64,000 nucleotides of DNA from Lysobacter avium (GCF_015209745.1 NZ_CP063657.1:434001-498000); one strand, 5' to 3'. Shown: positions 17,534 through 26,860, counted from the first letter of the stretch. Made by a program: numbers and translations. Notes: generated from the letters alone by a model not told the origin.

Positions 17534-18112
17534 ATGATCAAACGACTTGTCCTCGCCGCCGCGCTGGCCACGACCGCCAACTTCGCAATCGCCGCCCCCG
17601 TCACCTACCAGCTCGATCCCAGCCATACCAACGTGATCGCCCAGTGGAACCACTTCGGCTTTTCCAATCCGGTGGCCCATTTCGGCCAGGCCGAAGGGAT
17701 CCTGATCTACGACGCCGACAACGTCGCCGCCTCCAGCGTCGAAGTGGCCCTGCCGCTGTCCGGTCTCAACAGCTTTACCGCGAAGTTTGACGAGCATCTG
17801 CGAGGCCCGGATTTCTTCAACGTCGCCACCTATCCACTCGCAACCTTCAAAAGCACCGCCGTGGAGTCCGCCGGCGAAGGCAAGCTGAAGGTCACCGGTG
17901 AGCTGACGATCAAGGACAACTCGCACCCGGTGGTGCTGGACGTGACGCTCAACAAGGTGGGCGAGAACATGGGCAAGCGGCCGACGATCGGTTTTGATGC
18001 CCACACCACGATCAAGCGCAGCGACTTTGGTGTCGGCATGTACGCGCCAGGCGTCAGCGACGAGGTGGACATCCGCATCACCACCGAGGCGTCGGTGGCC
18101 AAGGCCGGTTAG
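17534..18112 (+). CDS. YceI-family periplasmic lipid-binding protein
   Basis: A 192-aa exported lipocalin-like protein. The signal peptide is MIKRLVLAAALATTANFAIA, cleaved before APVTYQ. The mature start YQLDPSHTNVIAQWNHFG carries the conserved YceI motif, and the RGPDFFNVATYPLATFKS segment is typical. Family members bind isoprenoid chains such as polyprenyl phosphate or ubiquinone derivatives. A CAGGAG sits eight bases before the ATG. It is 22 bases upstream of the pirin gene and likely shares its transcript. Confidence 0.93.
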   Translation: MIKRLVLAAALATTANFAIAAPVTYQLDPSHTNVIAQWNHFGFSNPVAHFGQAEGILIYDADNVAASSVEVALPLSGLNSFTAKFDEHLRGPDFFNVATYPLATFKSTAVESAGEGKLKVTGELTIKDNSHPVVLDVTLNKVGENMGKRPTIGFDAHTTIKRSDFGVGMYAPGVSDEVDIRITTEASVAKAG

Positions 18113-18134
18113 GAACACTTGGCAGGAACCCGCG

Positions 18135-18842
18135 TTGATCCTTGAGCGTCCCTCCGCGACCCGCGGCCACGGATCGTCCGCCACGGACGGACTGGAGCGC
18201 CGGCAAACCTTCTCCTCTGGCGCCTATTACGATCCGCAATGGATGGGATTCGGCGCGCTGCGGGTGCTCAACGAGGATCGGCTCGCGCCCGGTGCGGGGT
18301 TTGCCCCGTGCCGGCGCGCCAACATGGAAGTGTTTACCTACGTGCTCTCCGGCGCGCTGGCGCATCGCGACAGCAGCGGAACGGAACGGGTGATCCGCGC
18401 AGGCGATCTGCTCTGGCTGGGTACCGGCCACGGAATGCAGTACCACCACTCCAACGCGTCCGACGCCGAGCCGCTGCACATCCTGCAGGCGTGGCTTCAG
18501 CCCGACCGGGTCAATGCCGAGCCCGCTTCGGGCATCCGGAAGGCGGCGCCGGGGCACGGCTGGGAGCTGCTGGCATCGCTGGATGGGGAAGACGACAGCA
18601 TCGCGATCCGTCAGGACGCGCGTCTGTGCCACCTGCGAGTCGCGCCCGGCGCTGCGGAGGTCCGCTCGCTGGAGCCGTCGCGACGCTATTGGCTGCACGT
18701 CGCCACTGGTGCGGCGATTGTCAATGGGCGTGATCTGTTTGCCGGCGACGCGCTGGGCTTCACTGGCGAGTCCGGACGCCTTGAGCTGGCCGGGGCGGGC
18801 GCCACCCCGGGCGGACTGCTTTGGTTCGACCTGCCCGCTTGA
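18135..18842 (+). CDS. Pirin-family protein with altered metal site
   Basis: A bicupin of 235 aa, like E. coli YhhW (a quercetinase-type pirin). It starts with TTG at 18135, giving (M)ILERPSATRGH, which aligns with the YhhW start; AGGA lies at 18124-18127. Conserved landmarks are YYDPQWMGFGALRVLNED, NMEVFTYVLSGALAHRDS and the closing LLWFDLP. The four first-cupin metal ligands known in pirins (His, His, His, Glu) read Cys59, Arg61, Tyr103 and His105 here, so the canonical iron site is absent. It follows yceI. Activity as a dioxygenase is doubtful. Confidence 0.88.
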   Translation: MILERPSATRGHGSSATDGLERRQTFSSGAYYDPQWMGFGALRVLNEDRLAPGAGFAPCRRANMEVFTYVLSGALAHRDSSGTERVIRAGDLLWLGTGHGMQYHHSNASDAEPLHILQAWLQPDRVNAEPASGIRKAAPGHGWELLASLDGEDDSIAIRQDARLCHLRVAPGAAEVRSLEPSRRYWLHVATGAAIVNGRDLFAGDALGFTGESGRLELAGAGATPGGLLWFDLPA

Positions 18843-18887
18843 GGCAGCTGGTAAACTGGCCGTCTTGTACCGTCCGTGATCGCCGCC

Positions 18888-19085
18888 ATGACCGCAGTCC
18901 ATGACCATCCCACCCAAGCCAACGCCGAGCGCCGCTACACCGTGACGCGCGCCGACCTGCCGTTGAGCTGCCCGACACGGTCGATGGCGCTGTGGAACTC
19001 GCATCCACGCGTGTACCTGTCGATCGAGGAAGACCTGGAGAGCACCTGCTTCTACTGCGGCGCGCACTTCGTCCTGCAGGACTGA
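18888..19085 (+). CDS. CHCC-type zinc-finger protein
   Basis: A 65-aa protein with one zinc-finger domain of the type found in the NDUFS6 subunit of complex I. The ligands are LSC, NSHPRVYL and CFYCGAHF, giving C-H-C-C. ATG 18888 is preferred over GTG 18876. It sits ten bases before the glycosyltransferase gene, an arrangement seen in related bacteria. The molecular role of the free-standing form is not known. Confidence 0.85.
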   Translation: MTAVHDHPTQANAERRYTVTRADLPLSCPTRSMALWNSHPRVYLSIEEDLESTCFYCGAHFVLQD

Positions 19086-19094
19086 ACCAAGGCG

Positions 19095-20219
19095 ATGCGC
19101 CCGATCACGGTGGTCCAGCTGCTGCCGGCGCTGGAATCGGGTGGGGTGGAACGCTCAACGCTCGAGATCGCCGAGGCCCTCGTGACGGCCGGCCATCGCG
19201 CCATCGTCGTATCCGCTGGCGGCCGCCTGCTGCCGCAACTGCTCGCCCTTGGCGGCGAGCACGTGACCCTGGATATCGGACGCAAGTCGCCACTGACGCT
19301 TTCGCGCGTACTGCCGCTGCGCCGGTTGCTGCAACGCGGTGATATCGACATCGTCCACGTGCGTTCGCGCCTGCCCGCCTGGATCGCGCGCTTCGCCCTG
19401 GCCGGGATCAACCCCGCGCGTCGCCCGCGCCTCGTCTCGACCGTGCATGGCCTCAACTCGCCTTCGCGCTACAGCGCGGTGATGGTCGGCGGGGAACGGG
19501 TGATCTGCGTGTCGCAAAGTGTCCGCGATTACGTCATGGCCCATTACCCGGCGAGCGACGCCAGGCGCCTGCGCGTTATTCCCCGCGGGATCGACCCGTC
19601 CGCCTTCCCGTCTGCGCCGCTGCCCGACCCCGCCGCGCGGGCGTGGGCCGAGGCGCAGCATCCGGCGCTGGCTGGCGATGGCCCGCTCCTGCTGCTGCCG
19701 GGAAGGGGGACTCGACTGAAGGGCCACGCCGACGCTGTCGAGCTTCTGGTGGGGCTGCGCGCCGAGGGTCGCGACGCGAGGCTCTGGCTGCCCGGCGCGC
19801 GCGAGCCCGGGCGTGAGGCCTACATCGCGGAACTGGAAGCCATGGCAGCGAAGCGCGGGGTCGGCGATGCGATCGCGTTCACCGCACCCACCGATGCGAT
19901 CGCCCGTGCCTACGCGGCCAGCGATCTCGTGCTCCAGCTCTCGCGCAAGCCTGAAGCGTTCGGTCGCACCGTGATCGAGGCCCTGTCGGTGGGTCGTCCC
20001 GTGCTTGGTTGGGCTCACGGCGGGGTCGGTGAGTTGCTGTCCCGACTGCAACCGCAGGCAGCGGTGCCCCCGTTCGACGTGTCGCTGCTGCACGAGCGGG
20101 CGCTCGCGCTGCTGGACCGCGGGTCGACAACAGCCGGTACGATGCCCGATCTGTCCGACTTCACCCTGCATGCGATGCAACAAGCGACGCTGGATGTCTA
20201 TGCCGAACTCATCAACTGA
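19095..20219 (+). CDS. GT4-family glycosyltransferase (LPS or surface polysaccharide)
   Basis: A GT-B-fold glycosyltransferase of 374 aa. The N-terminal domain opens with ITVVQLLPALESGGVERSTLEIAEAL, the acceptor-side signature of this family, and includes STVHGLNSPSRY. The C-terminal donor domain has VIPRGIDPSAFP and LQLSRKPEAFGRTVIEALSVGRPVLGW, with the E-x7-E motif. It is placed between the zinc-finger gene and the O-antigen ligase-like gene, overlapping the latter by 20 bases. A role in lipopolysaccharide core or O-chain assembly is therefore likely. The sugar is not predictable. Confidence 0.9.
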   Translation: MRPITVVQLLPALESGGVERSTLEIAEALVTAGHRAIVVSAGGRLLPQLLALGGEHVTLDIGRKSPLTLSRVLPLRRLLQRGDIDIVHVRSRLPAWIARFALAGINPARRPRLVSTVHGLNSPSRYSAVMVGGERVICVSQSVRDYVMAHYPASDARRLRVIPRGIDPSAFPSAPLPDPAARAWAEAQHPALAGDGPLLLLPGRGTRLKGHADAVELLVGLRAEGRDARLWLPGAREPGREAYIAELEAMAAKRGVGDAIAFTAPTDAIARAYAASDLVLQLSRKPEAFGRTVIEALSVGRPVLGWAHGGVGELLSRLQPQAAVPPFDVSLLHERALALLDRGSTTAGTMPDLSDFTLHAMQQATLDVYAELIN

Positions 20220-21564
20220 CCGGTCCGCCGGCATCGCCGCCGAGCGTGGCCCGGCGGGGCGGGCGATCCAGGGCTGGCGCTGGGCGCCGGCGTGGATCCT
20301 GGCCTACGTCGCGCTGTGGCCCGCGCCGGGTTATGCCGAGGCGATCCTGGTGCTGGGTGCGTTGGTGGCGATCGCCAAACTGGTCAGCTCGCGGTTCCGC
20401 GGCGGGGTAAGCCTGCTCAGTGGCGAGGCCTGGGCGCTGACCAGCGTGCTGTTTTTTGCCTACTGGTTGCCGCAACTGGTGTCGGCGTTCGACTCCATCG
20501 ATCCGGGGCGGGCGCTGCGCGAAGCCGCGGTCGACCTGCGCTATCTGCCCTTCCTCTGGCTGGCGGCCGCGGCGGTGGCCAACGAGCGCGGGCGTCGCAC
20601 GACGTTTGGTGGCCTGGCGATCATCATCGCCGTCTGGACCGTGGATGCGCTGGTGCAGGCAGGCATTGGCACCAGCCCGCTGTTCTTCGGCATCGACTCG
20701 ATCAAGCAGGCGATCAGCGGTCACGCGATGTGCAGCGTGAGCGAGGTGGCCGCGGTGGACCGCCTCAGCGGGGTGTTCGGTCCGTGCAACCTGAAGCTGG
20801 GCATCGTGCTCGCCAGCCTGTCCCCGTTCGCGCTGTACGCGGCGGCCAAGCGCGCGCATGCGGTCGGCTGGCTGCTTGCGGCGGCGGCCGTCGGCGTGGT
20901 GGTGATGCTGGCCGGTTCGCGGGCCTCGTGGATCACCTACCTGCTGGTGCTGGTGTTGTCGGGCTGGCGGCTGCTGGGATGGAAGAAGCTGCTCGCCGTG
21001 TTCGCCGCCGGGGCGATCCTGCTGGGCGTGCTGGGCGTTGTGTCCAGCGATGTGCGCCAGCGTCTGGAGCGCACCACGCATGTCTTCGCGGTCAGTGAGG
21101 AAGGGGTCGACCGCGCGCTCTCCGGTCGTACCCGGATCTGGGGCGCTGCGCTGTGCATGGTCCGCGAGCATCCCTTCAACGGTGTCGGCGCGCGCGGCTT
21201 CCGCGAGGCGTTCCCGGCCTGCGATCCGCAAAGCGACCAGCAGGCCGAGTGGGGCGAGGGGCCGGCCTTCCACGCCCACCAGATCGTCCTGGAAATCCTC
21301 AGTGAAACGGGCTTCTTCGGCCTGCTGATGTGGCTGGCCGGCGCAGCCCTGGCGTGGCGCGCGTGGCGTTTCGCCGATGCGCAGGCGCGCGAGCGGGCGC
21401 GTCCGGCGATGCTGGCGCTGGTGGTGACCGTGTTCCCGTTGAACACCCATCTGGCGTTCTATTCGACGTTCTGGGGTGGCCTGACGCTGTTGCTCGCGGC
21501 GCTCTACGCCGGCAGCCTGCTGGCCGTGCGCAGCCTCCCGGATACCACCACCGGCACGGAGTGA
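20200..21564 (+). CDS. O-antigen ligase/polymerase-like membrane protein (Wzy/WaaL family)
   Basis: A 454-aa polytopic inner-membrane protein with about ten to twelve helices and the large periplasmic loop typical of WaaL/Wzy proteins. The ligase-domain signature includes MLAGSRASWITYLLVLVLS and, after the loop, HPFNGVGARGFREAFPAC with the HAHQIVLEILSETGFFGLLMW segment. The ATG at 20200 overlaps the glycosyltransferase by 20 bases, indicating coupling. It would join or polymerise O-chain on lipid A-core at the periplasmic face. Ligase and polymerase cannot be told apart from sequence alone. Its stop abuts the stop of the convergent acyltransferase gene with no gap. Confidence 0.88.
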   Translation: MPNSSTDRSAGIAAERGPAGRAIQGWRWAPAWILAYVALWPAPGYAEAILVLGALVAIAKLVSSRFRGGVSLLSGEAWALTSVLFFAYWLPQLVSAFDSIDPGRALREAAVDLRYLPFLWLAAAAVANERGRRTTFGGLAIIIAVWTVDALVQAGIGTSPLFFGIDSIKQAISGHAMCSVSEVAAVDRLSGVFGPCNLKLGIVLASLSPFALYAAAKRAHAVGWLLAAAAVGVVVMLAGSRASWITYLLVLVLSGWRLLGWKKLLAVFAAGAILLGVLGVVSSDVRQRLERTTHVFAVSEEGVDRALSGRTRIWGAALCMVREHPFNGVGARGFREAFPACDPQSDQQAEWGEGPAFHAHQIVLEILSETGFFGLLMWLAGAALAWRAWRFADAQARERARPAMLALVVTVFPLNTHLAFYSTFWGGLTLLLAALYAGSLLAVRSLPDTTTGTE

Positions 21565-22524
21565 CTAGCGCGGCGGGTAGGGCGAACTGGCGCCCGGCGG
21601 CCGGCGTTTGAAGCGCCGGTGGATCCACAGGTACTGGCTGGGCGCCTCGCGCACCATCGCCTCGATTGCCGCGTTGACACGGGTGCTGTCGGCGACTGCA
21701 TCGCTGGAAGGGAAGTCTTCCAGCTGCGCACCCAGTCGCAGTACGTAGTCGGCGCCTTCGCGGCGATGGAAGAAAGGCACCACCGCGCACCCGGTCAGGC
21801 GGGCGAACTGGTGGGTGGCGGTGATGGTGGCTGCCGGCACGCCGAAGAACGGTGCGAACACGGTGTCCTTGCCGCGCATGTCCTGGTCGGGCGCATACCA
21901 GAGCAGCCCGCCCTGCTTGAGGTGGCGCATGGCGGGCCGCAGCTCGGCATTGGCGAACATCGCGCTGGCGTGGCCCAGGCGACCGCGCTTGACCGCCCAC
22001 TCCATCACCGCACCGCGGTGGCGCCGGTACATGCCGGCCAATGGCAGGTGGTCGCACATCAGCCGGCCGCAGATCTCCAGGGTCATGAAATGGCCCGACA
22101 CCAGCAGCACGCCGCGACCGCTGGCGCGGATCGCCTCGACCGCCTCCAGACCTTCGATGCGCGCCGTTCGCCGCATAGGCTCGACGGATCCCCACCAGGC
22201 GCGCGCGAACTCGAACAGGCCGATGCCCAGGTCACGGAAATGGTTCCGCAGCAGACTTTCTCGTTCCGCCTCGTCCATCGCGGGAAAGCACAGTTCCAGG
22301 TTGGTCTGCGCAGCGCGCCGGCGATCGCCCGCAAAACGCAACGCGAGCGCGCCGACTCCGGCGCCCAGCGCGCGCTGCAAGCCCCACGGCAAGCGCGCGG
22401 CGAGCAAGAGCACGCCCAGCCCGAGCCACGCCGGCCAATGCCGCGGGCTGAGCGGCGCCGGGCCGGGAGAGGTCGGGCTTGCGACGCTGCGATCACGGTC
22501 GCGCAGAGGAGGTTTTGCAGCCAT
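21565..22524 (-). CDS. Lipid A lauroyl/myristoyl acyltransferase (LpxL/HtrB family)
   Basis: A 319-aa inner-membrane acyltransferase that adds a secondary acyl chain to lipid A. A single N-terminal hydrophobic segment (WPAWLGLGVLLLAARLPWGL) precedes the catalytic HX4E motif in SGHFMTLEICGR. The segments MYRRHRGAVMEW, LLWYAPDQDM and APSQYLWIHRRFKRRP are family landmarks. ATG 22524 is the likely start. It is divergent from waaA, consistent with a lipid A/LPS locus. Which chain is transferred is not predictable. Confidence 0.92.
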   Translation of the reverse strand: MAAKPPLRDRDRSVASPTSPGPAPLSPRHWPAWLGLGVLLLAARLPWGLQRALGAGVGALALRFAGDRRRAAQTNLELCFPAMDEAERESLLRNHFRDLGIGLFEFARAWWGSVEPMRRTARIEGLEAVEAIRASGRGVLLVSGHFMTLEICGRLMCDHLPLAGMYRRHRGAVMEWAVKRGRLGHASAMFANAELRPAMRHLKQGGLLWYAPDQDMRGKDTVFAPFFGVPAATITATHQFARLTGCAVVPFFHRREGADYVLRLGAQLEDFPSSDAVADSTRVNAAIEAMVREAPSQYLWIHRRFKRRPPGASSPYPPR

Positions 22525-22619
22525 GCGGTGGATTCTACCGGGGGCGGACGATGCGAGCCGCCCGCCACGGCAACGCCCGTGCGACCCGGTGCGCGCGGGC
22601 GTTACAGTATCCTCGGCCG

Positions 22620-23927
22620 ATGCGAACAGACCTGATCGAGCGCCTCCTGCGCGGCCTGTATTCAACCGTGTTGTACCTGCTGGTGCCGCTGACGATTTAC
22701 CACCTGATCTGGCGTGGCTTTCGCCAGCCCAGCTACTTCCAGCGCTGGAACGAACGCTACGCCCGATATGGCGATTCTCCCCACACCAGCACCCTGTGGC
22801 TGCACGCCGTGTCGGTGGGCGAGGTCAACGCCGCCGTGCCACTGGTGAATGCGCTCCGCCGGGGCCGCCCGGACCTGCACCTGCTGGTCACCACGATCAC
22901 ACCCACCGGCTCGGAACGCGTGCGCGCGCTGTGGGGGCATGACGTGGAGCATGTCTACCTGCCGTACGACCTGCCCGGCGCAGTGGCGCGGTTCCTGCGC
23001 CACTACCGGCCGCGCGCGGGGCTGATCATGGAAACCGAGCTGTGGCCGAACCTGCTGTTCGGGTGCCGCGACCATGGGGTGCCGGCTTTCATCCTCAACG
23101 CGCGCCTCTCGGAGCGCTCGCTACGGGGTTACCGTGTGCTGGCGCCGCTGGTGTCGCGGGCGCTGCGCACGGTGAACACGGTGGCGGCGCAATCGATGGC
23201 CGATGCGATGCGCTTCGTGCAGCTCGGCGCGCGCTCCGCGCAGGTGGTCGACGTGGGCAACCTGAAATACGACGTGATGGTGCCCGATGGGCTGGAGAAA
23301 TTCGCCGCGGAGTGCCGGGCGCACTGCGGTCGCCGACCGGTGTGGATCGCCGCCAGCACGCATGAGGACGAGGAGGCCGCGGTGATCTCCATCCACCGCC
23401 GGCTGCGCGAACGCTATCCGGACCTGTTGCTGTTGTGGGCGCCGCGCCACCCCGAACGCTTCCGGGTCGTCGCCGATCATTCGCGCGCATCCGGGTGGCA
23501 GGTGTCGACGCGATCACGCGCCCAGTGGCCCTCCGCCGGGGATGCCGTGTTCGTCATCGATACCCTGGGCGAACTGCTGCATTTCTACGCCTGTGCGGAC
23601 GTTGCCTTCGTCGGCGGCAGCCTGCAGGACGTCGGCGGGCACAACCTGCTGGAGCCGGCGGCGGCGGGCACCGCCATCGTCACCGGTCCGCACCTGCACA
23701 ACTTTGCCGAGATCTCGCGCCAGCTCGACGAGGCCGGCGCGCTGCTGATCGGCGCCGACCCGATGGGCGTGGGCGGCGCGCTGGAGGAACTGCTGGGCGA
23801 TCCAGCAAAACGCCGGAAGATGACCGCGGCCGGACAGATGCTGGTGGAGTCAGGTCGTGGCGCGCTGGCCCAGACCCTGGTGCTGCTGGCTCCGGCCTTG
23901 GCAGCAGAAAAGCAGGAAGCAGCCTAG
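22620..23927 (+). CDS. waaA: 3-deoxy-D-manno-octulosonic acid (Kdo) transferase
   Basis: WaaA (KdtA) attaches Kdo to lipid A precursor at the cytoplasmic face of the inner membrane. At 435 aa it is the usual size. An N-terminal membrane anchor (YSTVLYLLVPLTIYHLIW) is followed by LHAVSVGEVNAAVPLV with the catalytic Glu, METELWPNLL, and the donor-site motifs WIAASTHEDEE, APRHPERF and GGSLQDVGGHNLLEPAAAG. The start at 22620 fits the family. The two convergent stop codons of waaA and tolC share the sequence CTAG. Confidence 0.96.
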   Translation: MRTDLIERLLRGLYSTVLYLLVPLTIYHLIWRGFRQPSYFQRWNERYARYGDSPHTSTLWLHAVSVGEVNAAVPLVNALRRGRPDLHLLVTTITPTGSERVRALWGHDVEHVYLPYDLPGAVARFLRHYRPRAGLIMETELWPNLLFGCRDHGVPAFILNARLSERSLRGYRVLAPLVSRALRTVNTVAAQSMADAMRFVQLGARSAQVVDVGNLKYDVMVPDGLEKFAAECRAHCGRRPVWIAASTHEDEEAAVISIHRRLRERYPDLLLLWAPRHPERFRVVADHSRASGWQVSTRSRAQWPSAGDAVFVIDTLGELLHFYACADVAFVGGSLQDVGGHNLLEPAAAGTAIVTGPHLHNFAEISRQLDEAGALLIGADPMGVGGALEELLGDPAKRRKMTAAGQMLVESGRGALAQTLVLLAPALAAEKQEAA

Positions 23928-25354
23928 CGCTGGATCGGCGAGGTCACATCGGCCTCGGCGTTCACCGTCAACAGACGGTTGATGTTCTGCACGTCTTCGA
24001 TATCCAGGGTGCCGGCGGCTTCCTCCAGCACGAGGCGCTGCTGCAGGTGGTTGTAGCGGGCCAGGGCGAATTCCTGCTGGGCGGTGAACAGGTTGCGCTG
24101 GTTCACGAGCACGTCCAGCACCGTTCGGGTGCCGACTTCCAGGCCGACCTGGGAGGCGTCGTAGGCGGCCTGGGCGGAGACCAGCGCCAGTCGCCGCGCT
24201 TCCACTTCGCTGACACCGGCAACCAGGGTCTGGTAGGCGTTGCGTGTGTTGCGTTCCAGCGCGCGCCGCTGCTGCTCGAGCTGGTCGCTGGCGACGTCAC
24301 GCTGGGCGATGGCCTGGCGCACGCGTGACTGGGTCGCGCCGCCGGAGAAGATCGGCACCGATAGGGTGACGCCGACCTGCGGACCGCGGCTTTCGTTGTC
24401 GATCGGTCGGGTCGCCGAGCCTGGCAAGCCGGTCGCGCTGAAGGTGTTTTCACCCCAGGTCTTGCCGTCCGAGTAGCCGCCGCCCAGGTAGAGCGTTGGC
24501 CAATGGCCGGAGCGCGCGGTACCGACGTCGGCCTCGGCGGACTGGACCTGGAGCTGTTTGGCCCGCAACGCGGGGTTGTTTTCCATCGCGGTCTGGACCC
24601 AGCTGTCAGCGCCTTCGGCGACCGGCAGCTCGGGCTGGAAGTCCTGCGGCAGACCCTGCAGGTTGCGCACCGGAACGCCGGTGATCTCGGTCAGCGCCTG
24701 ATAGGCGTCGGCCACGGCGTTGCGGGCGACGATGGTGTTGGCACGCGCGCTGTCGAACTGGGCACGCGCCTCGTGCACATCGGTGATCGGAGCCAGGCCG
24801 ACCTCGAGGCGCTTGGACGCGAAGTCGAACTGCTTCTGCAGCGCCTGCTCGGCGGCTTCGGCAGCGGCCAGGGTTTCCAGCTGCACCAGTACGTTGAAGT
24901 AGGTCGCCGAGGTGCGCGTGATCAGGCTCTTGCCCGCGGCGTCGACCTGGAAGTCGCTGGCCCGCGCCAGGGCCCTCTGGCTGTCGAGCATGGTGAAGCG
25001 GGCGCGGTCGAAGATCATCTGGTTGATGTTGACGCCGAGGCGCCGGGTCGAGGTTTCGGTCTCTATATCGCCGCTGAAGCTGATCGGCTGACCGGTCACC
25101 GGGTCGAACTGGTTCTGCGTCGCGGGGCCCTCGCTGCGGCTGCGCTGGTACGACGCGGTCCCGTCGATCTGCGGCAGCATCGCCGCCCGTGCCTGCACTG
25201 CGCCCTCGCGGGTTGCCAGCCGTCCCGATTCGGCCGCGGCGAACTGCGGATCGCCGGCACGCGCCAGCTCGTAGGTCTGGAGCAGGTCTTCGGCCGCAAC
25301 GGTGGCCGGCGCAAGCGCGACGACGAGGGCGAGTACGAGGGGGCGGGTGATCAT
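23924..25354 (-). CDS. tolC: TolC-family outer-membrane efflux channel
   Basis: A 476-aa trimeric outer-membrane channel protein for tripartite pumps and type I secretion. The signal peptide ends at VAA before EDLLQTYELARAGDPQF, the classical TolC start. Two repeated halves follow, with long coiled-coil helices (VQARAAMLPQI; VGVTLSVPIFSGG; GTRTVLDVLVNQRN). It is followed upstream on the same strand by the Pcm-like gene after 15 bases, a conserved pairing, and it is close to the RND pump genes. Confidence 0.95.
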   Translation of the reverse strand: MITRPLVLALVVALAPATVAAEDLLQTYELARAGDPQFAAAESGRLATREGAVQARAAMLPQIDGTASYQRSRSEGPATQNQFDPVTGQPISFSGDIETETSTRRLGVNINQMIFDRARFTMLDSQRALARASDFQVDAAGKSLITRTSATYFNVLVQLETLAAAEAAEQALQKQFDFASKRLEVGLAPITDVHEARAQFDSARANTIVARNAVADAYQALTEITGVPVRNLQGLPQDFQPELPVAEGADSWVQTAMENNPALRAKQLQVQSAEADVGTARSGHWPTLYLGGGYSDGKTWGENTFSATGLPGSATRPIDNESRGPQVGVTLSVPIFSGGATQSRVRQAIAQRDVASDQLEQQRRALERNTRNAYQTLVAGVSEVEARRLALVSAQAAYDASQVGLEVGTRTVLDVLVNQRNLFTAQQEFALARYNHLQQRLVLEEAAGTLDIEDVQNINRLLTVNAEADVTSPIQR

Positions 25355-25369
25355 GCGGAGTCCTTGCGA

Positions 25370-26026
25370 TCAGAATTCGAAAGCGGGTACGGGTGCCGCA
25401 CCGGCCAGATAGGGAATATCGGTCTCAAACAACGACTCGATACGCGATCCGTTGACGTCAACATGCACCACGACAGCTTCCATCACCGGCGGGCGGCCGC
25501 GCACGACGAGCATGCGTCCGCCAGGCTTGAGCCATTCCAGGAACGACATCGGGATGGTGTCCACGGCGCCGGTCACGCAGACCGCGTCGAACTGGCGGGC
25601 GGGACGGTAGGAGAACGCATCCGCGTGGACCACTTCGATGTTGGCGATCGCGCGTGCCGTCAGGTTGGCCAGTCCCAGGCCAGCGAGCTCGGCATGCTTC
25701 TCGATGCTGACCACGTCGCGCGCCAGGCGCGACAGGCAGGCGGTGAGGTAGCCGCTGCCGGTGCCGATCTCCAGCACGTCCTCATCGGGCTGCAGCAGCA
25801 GCGACTGCAGGATGCGGCCCTGGATGACGGGCTTGAGCATCACCTGACCCTGCGGCAATGGCAGGTTGGTATCGGCATAGGCCAGGTTGCGGTGCGCGGC
25901 CGGGACGAACGGCTCGCGCGGCATGGTTGCCAGCACGTCCAGTACGCGTGCATCCAGCACGTTCCATGGACGGATCTGCTGCTCGACCATCAAGTCCCTG
26001 GCCGCTGCGTAGTCAATCATGCTCAT
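25370..26026 (-). CDS. Protein-L-isoaspartate O-methyltransferase-like protein
   Basis: A 218-aa SAM-dependent methyltransferase of the Pcm family. The SAM-binding motif VLEIGTGSGYLTACLSRLA and the FVPAAHRNLAYADTNLPLPQGQ region match Pcm. The segment that normally reads TISQP, with the catalytic Ser/Thr, is MLKPVIQGR here, so repair activity on isoaspartate is doubtful. This variant is typically found next to tolC, as here. It could modify another substrate; this is unresolved. Confidence 0.85.
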   Translation of the reverse strand: MSMIDYAAARDLMVEQQIRPWNVLDARVLDVLATMPREPFVPAAHRNLAYADTNLPLPQGQVMLKPVIQGRILQSLLLQPDEDVLEIGTGSGYLTACLSRLARDVVSIEKHAELAGLGLANLTARAIANIEVVHADAFSYRPARQFDAVCVTGAVDTIPMSFLEWLKPGGRMLVVRGRPPVMEAVVVHVDVNGSRIESLFETDIPYLAGAAPVPAFEF

Positions 26027-26137
26027 TGGATCGAATCCCGGGCTATACGTGTCAACCGCTTATTGTACCGGCGCCGCAGCCACAGCATCACTTCCGCGCG
26101 CCGGTAGGCGGAGTGCCGGAAGTCACCGCGACCAAGG

Positions 26138-26860
26138 TCACGTAGTCACTGCGGGCGGGTCGGCGACCCCGTAGGCACGCAGGAACATGTCGACCGCCGA
26201 GCCCAGGTGGGCGGGGACATCGTCCTCGGCGAGGCCGTCCAGGCCGAGCAGCAGCCGGGCATGGGCGTCGCCCTTGAGCAGCGCCAGCAATTGGCTGGCA
26301 GCACGGGAAAGCCCTGCCTCGTCGATGGGGTCCAGTCGCAACTCGCCGTCTTCGGCCCGGCGCTGCAGCAGCGAGGTCAATTCCTGGTTGATGCGTCCGG
26401 GGCCCGCGTCCCAGAACGTGCCGACGACCGGAGAGCCGGCGAGCTGGGGCGTCGAAAGCATGCGCAGGGCGGCAATGGCTTCGGGACTGCTGGCCATCGC
26501 GTGGAATGCGCGGGCGATCTGCAGCAGCCGCTCGCGCAGCTCGACGCGGGAGGAACGCTCGAACAGAGCGTGTGGCACCTGCTGCTCGCAATAGGACGCC
26601 ACCGCCGCGGAAAACAGCTTTTCCTTGTCGCCGAAGTGGCTGTAGACCGTGAGTTTGGAGACGGTCGCGACGGCTGCGATCTGATCCATGCTCACGCCCT
26701 CGAAACCGTGCTGCAGGAACAGTGTGCGTGCCGCCTCCAGGATGGCAGCGCGCTTGGCCGGGTCCTTCGGGCGTCCGGGACCGACAGGACTGGACGGTTT
26801 TGACGTGTGCGGCGAGGCAGGTCCGGAGCCACTGTCGCCGCGTGAGCGCAAGTCGTTCAT
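26138..26860 (-). CDS. TetR/AcrR-family transcriptional repressor
   Basis: A 240-aa regulator. After a disordered Ser/Pro-rich N-terminus (about 30 residues) comes the TetR helix-turn-helix, RAAILEAARTLFLQHGFEG and VATVSKLTVYSHFGDKEKLF (about 38-85). The C-terminal ligand domain resembles AefR/TetR_C members. It is divergent from the RND pump operon with an AT-rich 79-base gap, so it most likely represses the pump and itself in response to a pump substrate. Confidence 0.92.
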   Translation of the reverse strand: MNDLRSRGDSGSGPASPHTSKPSSPVGPGRPKDPAKRAAILEAARTLFLQHGFEGVSMDQIAAVATVSKLTVYSHFGDKEKLFSAAVASYCEQQVPHALFERSSRVELRERLLQIARAFHAMASSPEAIAALRMLSTPQLAGSPVVGTFWDAGPGRINQELTSLLQRRAEDGELRLDPIDEAGLSRAASQLLALLKGDAHARLLLGLDGLAEDDVPAHLGSAVDMFLRAYGVADPPAVTT

